From Todiramphus chloris collaris (taxonomy: Eukaryota > Chordata > Aves > Coraciiformes > Alcedinidae), in contig JANVCC010000010.1 of assembly GCA_025345505.1 (NCBI GenBank), positions 41,415,546 to 41,479,545 of the forward strand: DNA of 64,000 nt. Reading direction: 5' to 3'. Positions within the stretch are counted from its first letter, which is position 1; every line of letters begins with the position of its first letter. Under the pieces are notes generated by a model. The model searched no databases. It was not told where the DNA came from and was given only the letters and a program-made list of their open reading frames with translations. This document shows, piece by piece, positions 40,770 through 53,043 of this stretch. The position numbers and the translations under genes were made by a program.

Positions 40770-41905
40770 CTTGCTTTTAACAGTCTGCAGACTTGCTGAG
40801 GGTACACTTTGCCCCATTATCCAGACCATTAATAAAGATGTAAAACAGAACTGGACCCAATATTGACCCCTGGGGTACAACCACTAGTTACTGGCCTCCA
40901 ATGAGACTGTGTTCTATTGCTCACCACCTTCCATGCCTACCTCTTCAGCAGAATTTCAGTCTACCTTATTGCCTACTGATCTAGCTCCTACTTCATGGGC
41001 TTCTCTATGAGGATCTTACAGGAGACAGCATCAAAAGCCTTACTGAAGTCAAAGCTGACAGTATCACTGGTCTCCCCTCATCTGTAAAGCCAGGCATTTC
41101 ATAATAGAAAGTTGTCAGCTTGGTTAAGCATGACTTCCCCATGCTGACTACTCCAAATCACCTTCTTGTCCTTCATGTGCCTGAAACTGGTTTCTGGGAT
41201 CTGGGTTCCAGCACCTTCGCACGGATAACCAGCCTGTAGATATCCTGTAGGTCCTCCTTCCTGCCCTTCTTGAAGTTTAAAGTAACATTTGTTTTCCTCC
41301 GGTCTTTGGATAATTCTCCCAGTTGCCACAATTGTTCAAAGATTACCAAGGGAAGCCTTGAAAGGGCAGGAGGCAGCTCCCTCAGTACTTACAAGTGCAT
41401 ACGATGGTCTTCTCTATGTCCTGTTTGCTTAAGCATTACCTGAACTGATCCTTTTCCACGAAAGGTACATCATCTTTGCTCCAGACTTCCCATTTAGTCT
41501 CCAGGGCCTGAGATTCCTGAAGTGTGGCCTTGCTAGCAGAGACTGAGATGAAGAAATTATTCAGTACCTCAGCCTTTTCTATGTCCTGTGTCACCAGTTC
41601 CCCTGCCACATTCTGTAGGGGGCTCACACTTTCAGTAGTCTTCGTTTTGTCACCTGTGTAGTTATGGAAACTCTTCTTGTCTTTGACATCTCTTGCCATG
41701 TTCAATTCCAGGCAGGCTTTGGCTTTCCTATCTGCACCTCTGCGTTCTCAGCTGGTATCTCTGTATTCCTCTCAAGTTGCCTCTTCATGTTTCTACATTC
41801 TGCATGCTTTGTGATTTGTGTTTAAGGTTTACTCGGAGCTCCTTGTTCATCCATGCAAGCCTCCTGGCTTTTTTGTCTGGCTTCCAACTCATTTGGATGG
41901 AGCAG
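40770..41905 (-). mobile_element. CR1 LINE ORF2 fragment (linker and N-terminal half of RT)
   Basis: Read on the minus strand from 41,905 to 40,770, matches to CR1 ORF2 appear in their normal order. They start with a WMNKEL motif (about 41,850) and the linker ARDVKDKKSFHNYTGDK (about 41,700-41,640). Then come GELVTQDIEKAEVLNNFF (about 41,600-41,545) and HMKDKKVIWSSQHG (about 41,180). The last clear match is the reverse transcriptase block [19 protein letters not shown] (about 40,876-40,820). Frameshifts and stops separate the blocks, so it is a dead copy. The match stops near 40,770, just before the YADD-type catalytic motif would be expected. The C-terminal part and 3' terminus are absent on that side, which is unusual for a simple 5'-truncated insertion. 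Confidence 0.88.
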
Positions 41906-42071
41906 TTGCAGCTCTTGCAGAAAACAGCCCCAGCTCTTGCAGCCTGTCCTCATATGAGAGATGCTCCGGTCCCTTAATGGTCTCTGGGGCTCTTCTCTGG
42001 GCACGATACAGTATGTCCATGTCTCTCTTGAACTGAGGAGAATGGAAGTGGACAGAGAATTCCAGATGCAT
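41905..42071 (-). mobile_element. CR1 LINE ORF2 C-terminal fragment, displaced upstream
   Basis: The minus strand from 42,071 encodes a block close to the CR1 ORF2 C-terminal region: LEF..HFHSPQFKRDMDILYRAQRR, then KGPEHLSYEDRLQELGLFS. This part normally lies downstream of the reverse transcriptase core. Here it lies upstream, on the same strand, of the N-terminal half at 41,905-40,770, with the join near 41,905. Either two CR1 copies are juxtaposed or one copy was rearranged. Confidence 0.85.
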
Positions 42072-45000
42072 TTTTACACATGGTCATAGCAAGGGTTTGA
42101 AGTAATGGGTATGGCAAGAGGAGATAGTAATTAACATGTGACTAGAACTTCCATAGAGGTAAGAGGAACAAAGTTTGCAAGAAAGAAAAGGGAATGAAAA
42201 AAAGGAGTTTGAAGTGTCAACAGAGGAAATTCAGGGGGGTAGAAATCACAACTAATTGGAAGCAGCAAAATAGTGCAGAAGGATGTGAGACATATATTGG
42301 GAAGGTGAGTGGGAGGGTGAGGATAGGAAGAAGCTAAACCTTGGTAAAAGTTAATTGAAGGCAATGGGAATCTTTTATGTTCATTGCAGCAAATTCTTGT
42401 TAGGGAACAGGTTGTAGAAGTGGCAGGTTGTTAGAAATAAGATACACCCTGTCTAGACTTCAGATTTTGTAAAGTTCAGCCATAACAAGTGCCTCTAGGG
42501 CAATGAACCTGTTTTATTGGGTTGGTGGCTGATGATTGCTTTGGTACCTCAGTGGGATGTGCTTGAAAGAGGAACTGAGTCTAATGACAGATGTTTCAAA
42601 AGGACATTCTAATTTGCAAAGGTGTTTTTTTTAGCGGAAAAAAACCTCTGCCTGGTTGTGGCTGAAGTAGTTTACACAGATGTTCCAGAGAGTGAGTATA
42701 TTAATATATCTGTTCAGAACATAGAAAAGATACACAAAATGAAAACAGGGCCAAAGGGATATTTTAAATTGCCAAGGCCTCACAGGGAAGATAAAAGCAA
42801 AACTTTGATTTACTGCTTAAATTATACACATTTGTTATACTGAGCCACTGAAGTGTTAGGAAACTTAAGTGGTCCTAATAAGGGTGGTAAGAGATTTGAG
42901 CAGGTTTACTGTATAGGAACAGCATCACATATTTTGTGTATCTGTGAGCCCTGACCTCTGGTAGGAACACCCTTTATCTACTTTCTGTGGGATTGTTTGT
43001 TTGGTTTTCTTTCTAAGTATTTTCATATCTTTTCTTATTACTGTTTTATAACTAACTTGAGATTTAGTGCTAATGTGCAAAACACATGCTAGTGATTTAG
43101 TTCTGTTGTAAGCTTCTCCGACCTTAAATTTCCAGAAAGTGTTTAGACTCCCTACTGAAATCTCATTGTTAACGAGTATGTCTACTATGTTCATCTCCAG
43201 GTAACAGATAGCTAACCTAATCAAATGTCCAATGTTGGTATATCTGAGTTTGTCTTCATGAAATGCTGTTATAAATACTTACTTTGTTTAACTTATGGAA
43301 TCCACCAATGTCTGCTAAATGGTTGGTTTCTGAATCATGAAAAGTTTATTCAACATTAAAAATAAAAGTTTCTCAACGTTCTTGGTTTCCAAATGCCATG
43401 TGCTCTAGTATACATGAGTATTGTGTAACGTGTCTGAAGAATTTACAAGTCAGTCCCCCTGTAAACTGGAGAGGAGAGAAGAATGAATTCCAAAGGCTAG
43501 GAATAAATAAAACACTTGTCAGTGGTCCCTTGGGTTCCTTTCCTTCAAATCAAGAGAGTGGTTATACCATTTCTACTACTGAACCATAACTGCAATCCTG
43601 TAAGTACAGACATCTACAGTATCTCCAGTGTAAAATACTTTCTTCTAGAACACAAGTATATTAGTTGTAATAGGTATTAACATATCTATCTTCTGATAGC
43701 AAGTAATAGGTAAGTGGGAAAGGATTCACAAATGACAGATTGAGAACTATGGCAATACTGTTCTGCTAAGGATTTCATATACTTGCATCAGATTATGTGG
43801 TGATAGGGAATGAAGTAGATTTCTTAGCCATTGCTCAGTTGGTCATATCTGGGGCTATATGAAATCATTACAGCTTTTGAATGTCAAATGGGAAATTGCT
43901 TTAGTTGTAGCCAAAAACTCAATGAACTTTATTTGTTTTGTTTTGTGGAGGTGATGGAAGACTGAGGTCAAATCCTTTTTTGCACAACTTACTGAAATGT
44001 AGGTTTACGTTAAGAGTTCTTATCTTTTCAAATTTCAAGAACATGAAAACTAGCTTTTATTACCATTCTGTCATATTTGTAAGGATGGTGAAGGAATGAC
44101 TCATAAAAAGATACTTCTCAAGTTTTAACACACTGACTTTTTCATTACCATAGCAGGTGGTCATTTTCATATAAATGAAACTTGTAAATAACAACATACC
44201 TTTTCACATGGATCCAATTACAATGAATGCTTCCAAAAGTCAAATGCATGGAAAATAACCCTTCCTTTTCATTCTCTCTAACCAAATAAAATGAATCTTT
44301 ATATCTCTTTATATCTACTGGTCATAGTCTACATGAAACATTATATAAAATAATACTAAACTGGTTTATGCTTTTTTTCTTCTTTCCATTTTTCGCTCTC
44401 AGTTAATACTAAAGCTATACAAAAAATAATTCAATGCAAAGTGAAATTTTCTTTTTTTGTTTATATGTTTGTAAAATAGCTTTCAGGTTTCTCACAGACT
44501 TGTATTGACCTGTGCTATGCTTTTCCCCTTTCTTCACTTAATATTCTCATAATTCTCATAAATTTCACCTTCTTTTAGGGCAGTCATTCTTTCCCAGACT
44601 GATGTCTTCTGATAGAAAAATTACAATTCAATGCTTCGCACTTACCTAATTTTTTATCTATAAAAGTTAGCCATCATATAAATACATTAAAAAAAAAAAA
44701 GTTATAAACTTTCTTCTGTAGGTGTCTCTTTTCAATCTGGTTTTTTTTTTCCCAGTCTGCTGTTAGCTCAGACTTAGCATCTACAGTCAAGTGAGACAAA
44801 TCCCACTCTTAACAACCTCAGTGCCCAAAGAGGTCAGGTTAAAATACTGATCTATCTAAGGATTATTGAAGGAACATGAAAAAGAGGCAACACACAGTAC
44901 TGATTACTAATGCTGGCACTATCATGTGTTTGCAGTGTATTGAAAAAGTTGATAGTATTTTATGGGGTCCATAAAACTTTAAATAAAATATTTCCAACTA

Positions 45001-45440
45001 AAATAAAATGCATCTTGGAAATGCATTGTAAGGTGTCCGAGAAACATTTTAAGTAAGAATTCTTAAGTACAGCTTAGGGGGCCAGAAGTACACCTTATCT
45101 TAGAAGTACAGCTTTTAACCTGCGCGCCACTAACACCAACAATGAAAATAAATACCGCCTCTGGTGGGATTCCCTAGCTGTAAAGCATTTAAAGAAATTA
45201 TTCCCCCAGATGAATTTTCAAAGTCATTATTGGTCTAGGCAAGTGAAAGCAGTGTCTTGGTGCAGTGCTATAGCTGCTATCTTCAACTCATTAGGTTCTG
45301 CTGTAGAAAAACAGATAACATGGAGTTTACATAACACTGGTCGGTTTAACTGGGGGTCCTTAAAACTCTTGAATCAAATCTGTCTTGCTGGCAGACAAAG
45401 AGAACAATTTAAATCCTTGGCATTTCAGATACTTTTAATC
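42072..45440. other. Unique AT-rich DNA
   Basis: No recognised gene or repeat. A 12-base A run lies near 44,690. Open frames reach 99 codons (minus, 43,224-42,925) and resemble no family. Confidence 0.45.
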
Positions 45441-45523
45441 ACAACAGACGCAGACTTCCTCCATAAATGCCTACTGTATTCATTGTGGTGAAGAAGGATT
45501 CTAAAGAAGTATGTATCTGTTGT
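45441..45523 (+). ncRNA. Candidate hairpin with partial miR-1 similarity
   Basis: Bases 45,441-45,460 can pair with 45,504-45,523: 16 Watson-Crick pairs, one G-U and three mismatches, around a 43-base loop. The 3' arm contains TAAAGAAGTATGTAT (45,502-45,516), identical to the last 15 bases of mature miR-1 as I remember it. The 5' arm (CAGACTTCC..ATAAATGCC) loosely resembles the miR-1 star side. However, the miR-1 seed GGAATG reads GGATTC here, and the loop is longer than usual for an animal precursor. It may be a decayed duplicate, an unrelated hairpin or a coincidence. The genuine miR-1 loci lie elsewhere in bird genomes. Confidence 0.2.
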
Positions 45524-47439
45524 ACTTTGGCAGTGGTGATTCCAAGATGACAATATAAGTAGTAAATAGATTTCGATTTCCCTGTCAAAAGCCTTGTGCT
45601 TCAAATTGCTATGCTAAAAACTCATTAATTCTGTCCTAAGCACACTTGCAAAGGTACAAATTTGGCATGCATAAAAAAAAAAAAAAGAGTTCATGATGGC
45701 TTAGTGATTACTTTGACATACAGCTTGTATGTTTTTTAAATTACTATTACTAAGCTCAACTGCTATTGGAAAATATGTGTGCATTAATTAGTATAAGGAC
45801 CAATAAGCATATTAAATCAGGCACATTATTTTTTGCATATAAATTATGATATTATGGAAGAAAGGTTGTTGAGCTGGACATAAAAGTGCTAATAGTGATT
45901 TGTAAAACAATTTTTATAATTACAAGTTATTGAACTTGATGATAAAAGGGAGTCTCAGAAGAAGACATGTAGTTTTAAAGAACTGAAGAACTTTTTCTTC
46001 ACCCTATACCATCCTTATCCTATAGCACCCCCCTTTCACGCAGCTACTCTTTTTGTAGTATTTTAAGCACAAGTGATTGCAGCTGAGTCCTTCACACTAG
46101 CTCTAAATAAAGACTCTGCAATTTCATTCCAGATATTTTTAGGGTACAGATTTCTTGTCTTCAGAGGCATGAATGAGCTTGTTTCAGTGCCTGTGATAGG
46201 GAGGATCAATATTATTCTATTTTGTAGTTTCTCACTACAAACAGAACATGTAAATCTATTGTGCTTTCCAGTTAAATAACCCATAAACTGGTATTTGACC
46301 TATAGAGATAACTGCAAGTTTTTTACTCTTCCTGCATGAAGATTTACTGAAAACTAAGCCATAGGCAGTTTTGAATATTACGTTAACACTTCTTCACATC
46401 ATTCTTAAACTAACACTTCTTAGACCTTTCTATTGAAGTGTAAAACAACACTGACTTGTCACAAAAGAACAGTATCAATTATTTGTATGAAGTCTTTTAT
46501 GAGTGGTTGTGGTTTTATTAAAACTAATAGCCAAAGATGTCTATTTGTGTTATTAATATGTATATATAATTTTCAATTCAAGCCACATCTAGTGCATTGT
46601 ACAAATACCATGTTACTGTTTACTGTATGGAAATGATGTCTGCATAAGAATTGCTGATTCATGGTCTCTAAACTCATGATGAGCTACTTTAATAAAGATG
46701 ACTTTTCTGAGTTCTTAAGGCTAAGCGTACAGAAGCTACCCAAATGAGAAAGCTCCTTTGAAGTAATGGTGAGAATCCAAAGTGTCCGTTCATCTCAGAG
46801 AGCTGCATCTGTGCAGCAACTCTGAATATTACATTGTTTCCTTAAGTCCTCCTCCTTTGGCAGTCAGTTTGAAAATTAAACCATTTTTACAATACCAGTT
46901 TGCCCTTGTGTTTCGTAACTAAATCTCCTTAGTAAGCATCATGAAATGACAAACTGGTGAATCTGTTTAGCTGAGACATGAAAGACTGCAGTGTAGAAAT
47001 TCCGCATCTGGGGATTACCTCGGTATTTCTGCCTGACAGAAGGATTATATTAAACAGAAATAACAATTCCCCAGAAAAGCAAGATTAAAGATTAGCTATT
47101 TTATATTTTCTGATTTTTTATTATTTCAAAATCCATTTTAAGAAGGGAAATAAAATAACTGAAATACATATTTGCTTTAAAATAATCTGAATAATGAACA
47201 CAGATAATTGCCCTAAGTTTTCAGAAATTACAACATATTTGGGTATATTTTACTGCTTTGTTTTTCATTTATCATGCTTATTTTCATTTTCTATTGCCTG
47301 TGGTTTATCAAAAACTGTAAATAATTTAGGGATGACCTAGATTTAAAAAATTATGTTTTAAAAATCTATGATTTAAAGTGTGCCTGGGAAAGACACTTTA
47401 TTATACACAATATCTGGTTTCTTGCTTTCATGTTGAAAG
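45524..47439. other. Unique AT-rich DNA
   Basis: A poly-A run lies at about 45,673-45,686. No gene, transposon or RNA gene recognised. Confidence 0.45.
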
Positions 47440-48330
47440 ATAATTCGGGCAATGGTAGACCATTATTAGTTTGACCTCAGTACTATACAAGGATTTAAAA
47501 GATATTTTAGCAAAACAGTTATTAGGGGCGTGGGGGCAATGGAAGCCCTCATGGAATTGCCAAATACAGAGTATGCCAGACAAAATTGACCATACTGTTT
47601 GATGCAATAGCTATGGGGGTTTTTTTTGAGAAAGGGTGCTCAGTTAATTTTTTCTGTATGGACTTTCTATCATTTGATATAGAAGTACATTTTAAAAAGG
47701 TTCTTAGGTGTCTTCTAAATGTGTACAAAAGCTGTAAAGTGATTGACAAAATGTCAGAAGGAATAAACGTGATGATGGCCTATATTTAAAGTTATTGGAT
47801 AGGAAGGAGGTTATTGGCATGGTTCTTAAAGGAACATTGGTCTTCTATCATTATTATTCTAACAAATTACCCCAAAAAGTCAGAAAATAAATTTACTTCT
47901 CATACATATTGGAAAGTTTTGGCAACTTGTAGAAGGAATGCTATCTCAAGGAAAAAGGCTTGAGATTGAGAAGATCTTTAGAAACAGATTATGTATAGAA
48001 GCACAAAATGAAAGACACCACTGATAAAAAAAATTCTATTCTATCTGGGTTCTTATCCCTTGAAAACAACAAAGAAGAAGAAAAAAAAAATTGGAATTCA
48101 TGGGTGAACAGAGATACCATCATGGGAAACTGAAAATTTTCTAGGAGTTACTGGTCAAGATATTCAAGAAAAATGGACATGTGTTAATTTAGAAAGACAC
48201 AGGTGCAGTTCCATTTGGAATGCTAGATACAGTTCTTTCCATCACTTTTCCAGGGACATAAATCCATAAATCCAGAGCAGACAAAGAGAAGGGTTATAAG
48301 AATAATCAGGGGAAGGGGGAAACTCATTGC
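47440..48330 (+). mobile_element. Heavily decayed CR1/L2-type LINE reverse transcriptase
   Basis: Blocks occur in the order expected for a LINE ORF2. GNGRP is followed in a shifted frame by ISLTSV (47,449-47,490), the counterpart of the GNYRPISLTSVPGK motif. Next comes a region corresponding to CQTNLIAFFDKV (about 47,560-47,610). A FFCMDFLSFDIEVHFKKV block (about 47,650-47,703) corresponds to VVYMDFSKAFDKVPH around a catalytic aspartate. Finally CATTTGGAATGCTAGATACA (about 48,213-48,232) and GGTTATAAGAATAATCAGGG (about 48,293-48,312) correspond to the LEYC...RRATRMIRG region. The spacing is shorter than in an intact element, so parts are lost. Divergence is high and the family is uncertain. 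Confidence 0.6.
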
Positions 48331-51300
48331 ATAAGCCAAATCAGTTATTGATCAGATGTCAGTTGCAGTTGTCTTAATAGCCGAGGGTTGGACAGGGATC
48401 CTAGAGGTCAGCACAGGCTGGAAAACAAATTCCAATAGTTATTAAATGGAAAACATAAGTTTCAGGTAGTGTTTGAATCACTGTGCTATGTTTTTTATGT
48501 TCCTTAGTATTCCACATAAGAAATTACATGATGCCACCTTTGACAATTTCTTATTCTTAGCTTTGTGCCAATTTTTCATAAACTCTAGTCTATGTGTGTG
48601 TCATTAAGCAGTATCTTCATGATCTGTCATTTTAGTAGATTGCAACAATTAACAGATATTTTCACACTGTGATGCACCAAGATATTCAGCATCTACTAAA
48701 ACATACTTAGAAGGTCAATCCGTTAGTGTCCCATCAAGTTCATATGAGTTCTCTGTGATATATCATTTCTGTGACAGAACTGAATCCAAAGTTCAAGACT
48801 AACATTTTCACTGATGGATAATTTGTTTTCTAATTGCATTTTTGCTACTTCCTTAGAGAAAAAATAGCAGTAGAGAATCTCTGGGAGTTCAGTCTTATCC
48901 TTTCTAAGTGTTGTTTAGCCTAACAGTATATTTTCAATATTTTTTAAGGGCCTGGTCAGTACAGCACTTACCTAAGTGATAAAGGGAAAAGCTACCTTAT
49001 GACTCATTGGAAACTCTCTCCCCTAAGCAATTATATTTCAGAATAATATTAGGCTACTTTTATACATATGGACAGAGTTTGGAGTAAGACATAGTCCAGT
49101 AATTTATTTATCTAGATATTTACACTGAGCTGGACCTCCTACATCTTATTTGTTTTTCAAGATTGCTCCAGGACTACAGACTGTATGCATCACATTATGA
49201 AGCTCTGGAAATGTCAGATATGAGTCAATACTTGTGGTGTTTATCCTTACAACTCAAGCCAAGTCTTCTTCCAGAAGACTTCTCAAAAAAGATTGAAATT
49301 CAGCTGTCATAAAAGGTTATATCAGACTGAACTGCTTAGGCTTGGCCTTTCCAGGGAGATGCAGCTGGATGAAGGACAAGAAAACCCAGAAAAATAATTT
49401 CAGGCAGATAATTCAAGTTATTACCCTGTAGGAAAGGCCCTGCACTATCTAAAATGCTTGCTGTCATCTGGTAATTTGAGTTTGTTTCATAAATCTTAGA
49501 AAGTGCATAGTAGCTGGGGAGCTTCCCCAGTGTTAAGTGTGTAGAACTAGGTCTACAAAGTCATATATAATAGACTAGTAATGTTAATGTGCACATTACG
49601 TGAAATATTCTGGGTATTCAGACATTGCACTAAATTTTCAGCAGATGTTTTAAGTCATTGAAAATTGCAAATTTGGAAATGACTGAATTGAAAAAAAACC
49701 CTTCATCTATTATAATGACTGACAATTCGTGTTTGAAGAGTTGCTGTGGGGCTTTTTCCTGTTTTGAAAAGACCCAGGATACTTGTTTTACCTAATCATC
49801 TCTTCCCTTGTGCTAATGTGTGTAGAGGTTTTATTTTTATTGAATTCTTTAGGGAATGAAGTGTATATGGATGATTATCTGTCTTTATCTTGACACACAT
49901 TGGTATCTGAGATGGCTAGATATTTGCCTGCTTGCCTTGAAATTTCATTCCTTCTGAATTTTCCTTCTAAAAAAATCAAATAAAAGTTACAACCCTGAAA
50001 AATATTTCTATCATGATCACTGCTGTGAGTCTTTCTGAATTCATTTCCCTTCAGAAATGGGTTTCTTCATTTGTCCTTTCTGTGTTGTGAGTTCTCAGGC
50101 AAAGTTATTTTATTGAGCTTTCAGTGTCATTGAATTTAAGAATGGCAGCTCAGGCTTTCTGCCAAGTCAGTGTTTTGGGACTGAAATTGTCCTTGTTTTC
50201 CTTTGTTGTTGAAAAATATATGAGGTTCAAATATGAAGCCAAAGTCCCATTCTGTAGAATAAATAATTATCCTGACATAATTTGTCATTTGTACATGTGG
50301 CATAAATTTTGTGAGAGCAGAGCAAGATGGGTTATGGTCCTAAAGAATCCCAGTTCTGTTTTCTCCATTCATTTCAGCAATAATTTCTCCTGGTCTTTAA
50401 CTGAGTATTCCTTATAGTGAACAAGGTTTGTATGTTGTGAACTTGCTAGTCTGATGCCATATTTAGTCTGTCAAGAAGCCTCATGTTTCCAGCATTGGAT
50501 GTTTTAATGCCTGGAAATAAAATCTTTTAGCCTTGATGAAGTAGCATCCTGGGTTTCTGTATATATAAGGACTTTTTATCCATATTTTGCTCCATTTCAC
50601 CTTACTATCTGGTGGATTCACTATGGAAAGGCAGCATGACACCTAGAGTTCTATCTAGCTGGCAGTGTATTAACGTCTCATTTAAACATTAAACCCTGTT
50701 TACTTCCAAGTTATGAAGATGTTGTGCTACATTGCTAGTCATTATAGAAAACTGAAACATCAGAGATGTTGAAATGTGAAGCAGAGGAAATGTGCTTGCT
50801 AGGAAAGTGCATCAGGCAGCATTTTAAGATTAGTGTGTTTCACTGTGCTGCTGATTTTGCTTATTTGTTTTTATGTTCTGACTTGATTTTTCAGTATAAC
50901 ATTTTTTGTTTATATTGGCACTTAGAGAGTCATGGATGGCAGTGTTATTTGTAATATTTTGATGTAGAGATACTGGCATGGGAAATTTTGGAATAAGCTT
51001 TTCCATAGCACTGTGTACAAGGCTCATAAAGTCCTTTAATTTTCCTGCACTTCAGTTACCCACATACAAAACCAATATAATCTTGCCCTGCTGACAGACA
51101 TACTATTCTTCCATTCCCCCTACAGCAAGAGAAAACTCTGAATAGTTAGGAAAGGGAACTCAAAACGTAGACGGTTGGAAGAGAATAATCCTGCTAATCC
51201 ATAACTGTAAGAAAAGGGAACATTTGTTACTTGTTTATAACTGATTTGTTGCAGCTACGTGCAGTGCTAGTTTGAAAAAAAATCTAACTTGGTTTGGCTT

Positions 51301-52580
51301 GGCATTTGGGTGGATATATTGCAGTATGAAATAATAAGGGCAAATTTAGATGAGTCTCTGTGCATACCTGGTATAGTGCAGCCTGATATGAAGGAACTGA
51401 TGCAGTCACTTTTTGATTTGCCTGAGCATATAACAATTTAACTATGTAAGGATTTGCCCGTCACATATATTAATAATCAGAGTTGACAAATACTATAAAA
51501 GAATAGAGCTGTAATTTGACAGAAAACTATTTTTGCTGTAAAATGGAAAATATATAATATGCATATTCAGTGTGGATTAAAAATACATGTTCCTCAGAAA
51601 AATCATCACATTTGTTGTTGCAAGTTTGCTTTAGTTCTAATATGCAGACAAAATAAAGACCTGAAATTTCAAGAGGAAACACTTAACTGCAAATGAGAAA
51701 TACCTATTATGAGTTGTTGCTTTGAAAATAGAAGTGAGAAAAATCAACAAAGCCATGTAAGAAAATGAAATATCAAATAAGAAAGTCACGAAAATGCTTG
51801 AAAATATTTTCCTTCTGTCCTTTAACGCAGTGAAATCCTTTTGTATCATCTACCTGTTTTCCCATCCTCTTGCTCTCCAAAAACCTAACCCCTTCCCACA
51901 GAATAAAACCATATTTTCAGTTCTACCACTAGCACCTGCAGATTGAAAGCAATCAGAAGGAATTTATGTACTGGTTCAGAGGATTGAGGAAGCAACAGAG
52001 ATTGCAAGACTGCAAAGTAGCCACAGCCTGGGCTTGGTGGGTAGGGTATATGTGGGGGTGTGGAAAACCCAGTGACATGTCTTTCAGCTTCTTGCACCTC
52101 CCTGTTACATGTTCTAATCACTGGCTTGTGGGAGCAGGGAGTGGAAGTATTTCAAACTATGTTGAAAAGGGCTTTGAATTTTGTCAGATTCATATCAGTA
52201 TGAAGGGGGGGAAAAGAATCTGCTTGAATTATTTTTACATGAGGAGAGAATTGCTTCCTGCTCAGCAATAGGCAATTTTAGATTGCGGGGCTCAAACACG
52301 TGCAAACACCCTTTCATGGTCTTTAACTGCAGGGTTTGAGTTGGAACCACTTCAGAGGAATATTTGAACATTCCCATTGGATATTTGAATAATACAGGAT
52401 TAAGATTTTGTCTATGTTATATACATGTGTGTATTTTTACAGCCCTAGTTTTATCATAAAGGTAGGTGAAAAACACCCTTTTTAAGAATTCTAGATGTAA
52501 AAAAATCTGCAAAATATAAATCGTGCTGATCAGTTTGCATCTAGCTCTGGCACCTAATGTGTGCCTCTTTTCATTAACAG
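48331..52580. other. Unique AT-rich DNA
   Basis: No recognised gene. Open frames of 97-101 codons (plus 50,124-50,417; plus 51,966-52,271) have no family resemblance. The stretch at 51,850-52,300 is less AT-rich than its neighbours. Confidence 0.45.
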
Positions 52581-52613
52581 AAGAAGCCAGGACGAGCCAA
52601 GTAAAGCAGAAGG
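52581..52613 (+). CDS. Candidate 33-nt cassette exon
   Basis: A pyrimidine-containing acceptor (CTCTTTTCATTAACAG) ends at 52,580, and a donor-like AGG/GTGAGA starts its GT at 52,614. They enclose 33 bases. With one leading base the frame reads RSQDEPSKAEG. That phase leaves two bases (GG) that join in frame with the candidate exon at 52,944. I recognise no protein. Sites of this strength occur by chance, so this is a hypothesis. Confidence 0.15.
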
Positions 52614-52873
52614 GTGAGAAGAGGGTTAGAGCTATGTTAGCTGTCTCTCCCCTTGTGCCTTTGAACAGTTTCGCTGTCCTCACCGCCTCAGTGCCAACCC
52701 CCTCTGTAATCCTGAGCAATACCTAGAGCAGAAGGATTTGCTGTCTGAACACAAACGCCTGTGCTAGCCTACTTACTACTTACACCGTTGTCTGAAGATG
52801 CATACCTGCTGTTGGATCTGTCCTTATGGTGTAATTATATTGTTCAGTGAAACAACTGAAATATGGGAAGAGT

Positions 52874-52943
52874 AATTAACAAAAGAAAACAAAAGCTTCT
52901 TTTTCTTTTTCTTTTGGTTTTTTTTTTTTTTTTTTCCTCTCAG
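52874..52943 (+). promoter_or_regulatory. Strong splice-acceptor-like tract
   Basis: A possible branch point (TTAAC, about 52,875-52,879) is followed by a long pyrimidine tract (52,897-52,940, mainly T) that contains no AG until CAG at 52,941-52,943. It is the strongest acceptor-like signal I noticed in the window. A T-rich simple repeat ending by chance in CAG is the alternative. Confidence 0.35.
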
Positions 52944-53043
52944 CCTGCTGGGAACGTACACACAGCCACAGGCTGTAGCTGACCCACTTCCTGATAAATT
53001 GCACAGCAAAAATGACACTGAGGCAGCTAATGCCATCTACTGA
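52944..53043 (+). CDS. Candidate terminal coding exon
   Basis: Directly after the acceptor-like tract, a frame with one leading base is open for 32 codons and ends at TGA (53,041-53,043). It reads LLGTYTQPQAVADPLPDK and ends in ANAIY. Its GC content is higher than the surrounding DNA. An ATTAAA hexamer lies 60 bases downstream (53,103-53,108). It is in phase with the possible small exon at 52,581-52,613. The peptide is not one I recognise, and an open run of 32 codons is not rare by chance. Confidence 0.2.

Noticed and set aside
51885-52271. Overlapping open frames on both strands in a less AT-rich patch
   Set aside because: Both strands are open because of composition, and neither translation resembles a protein family.
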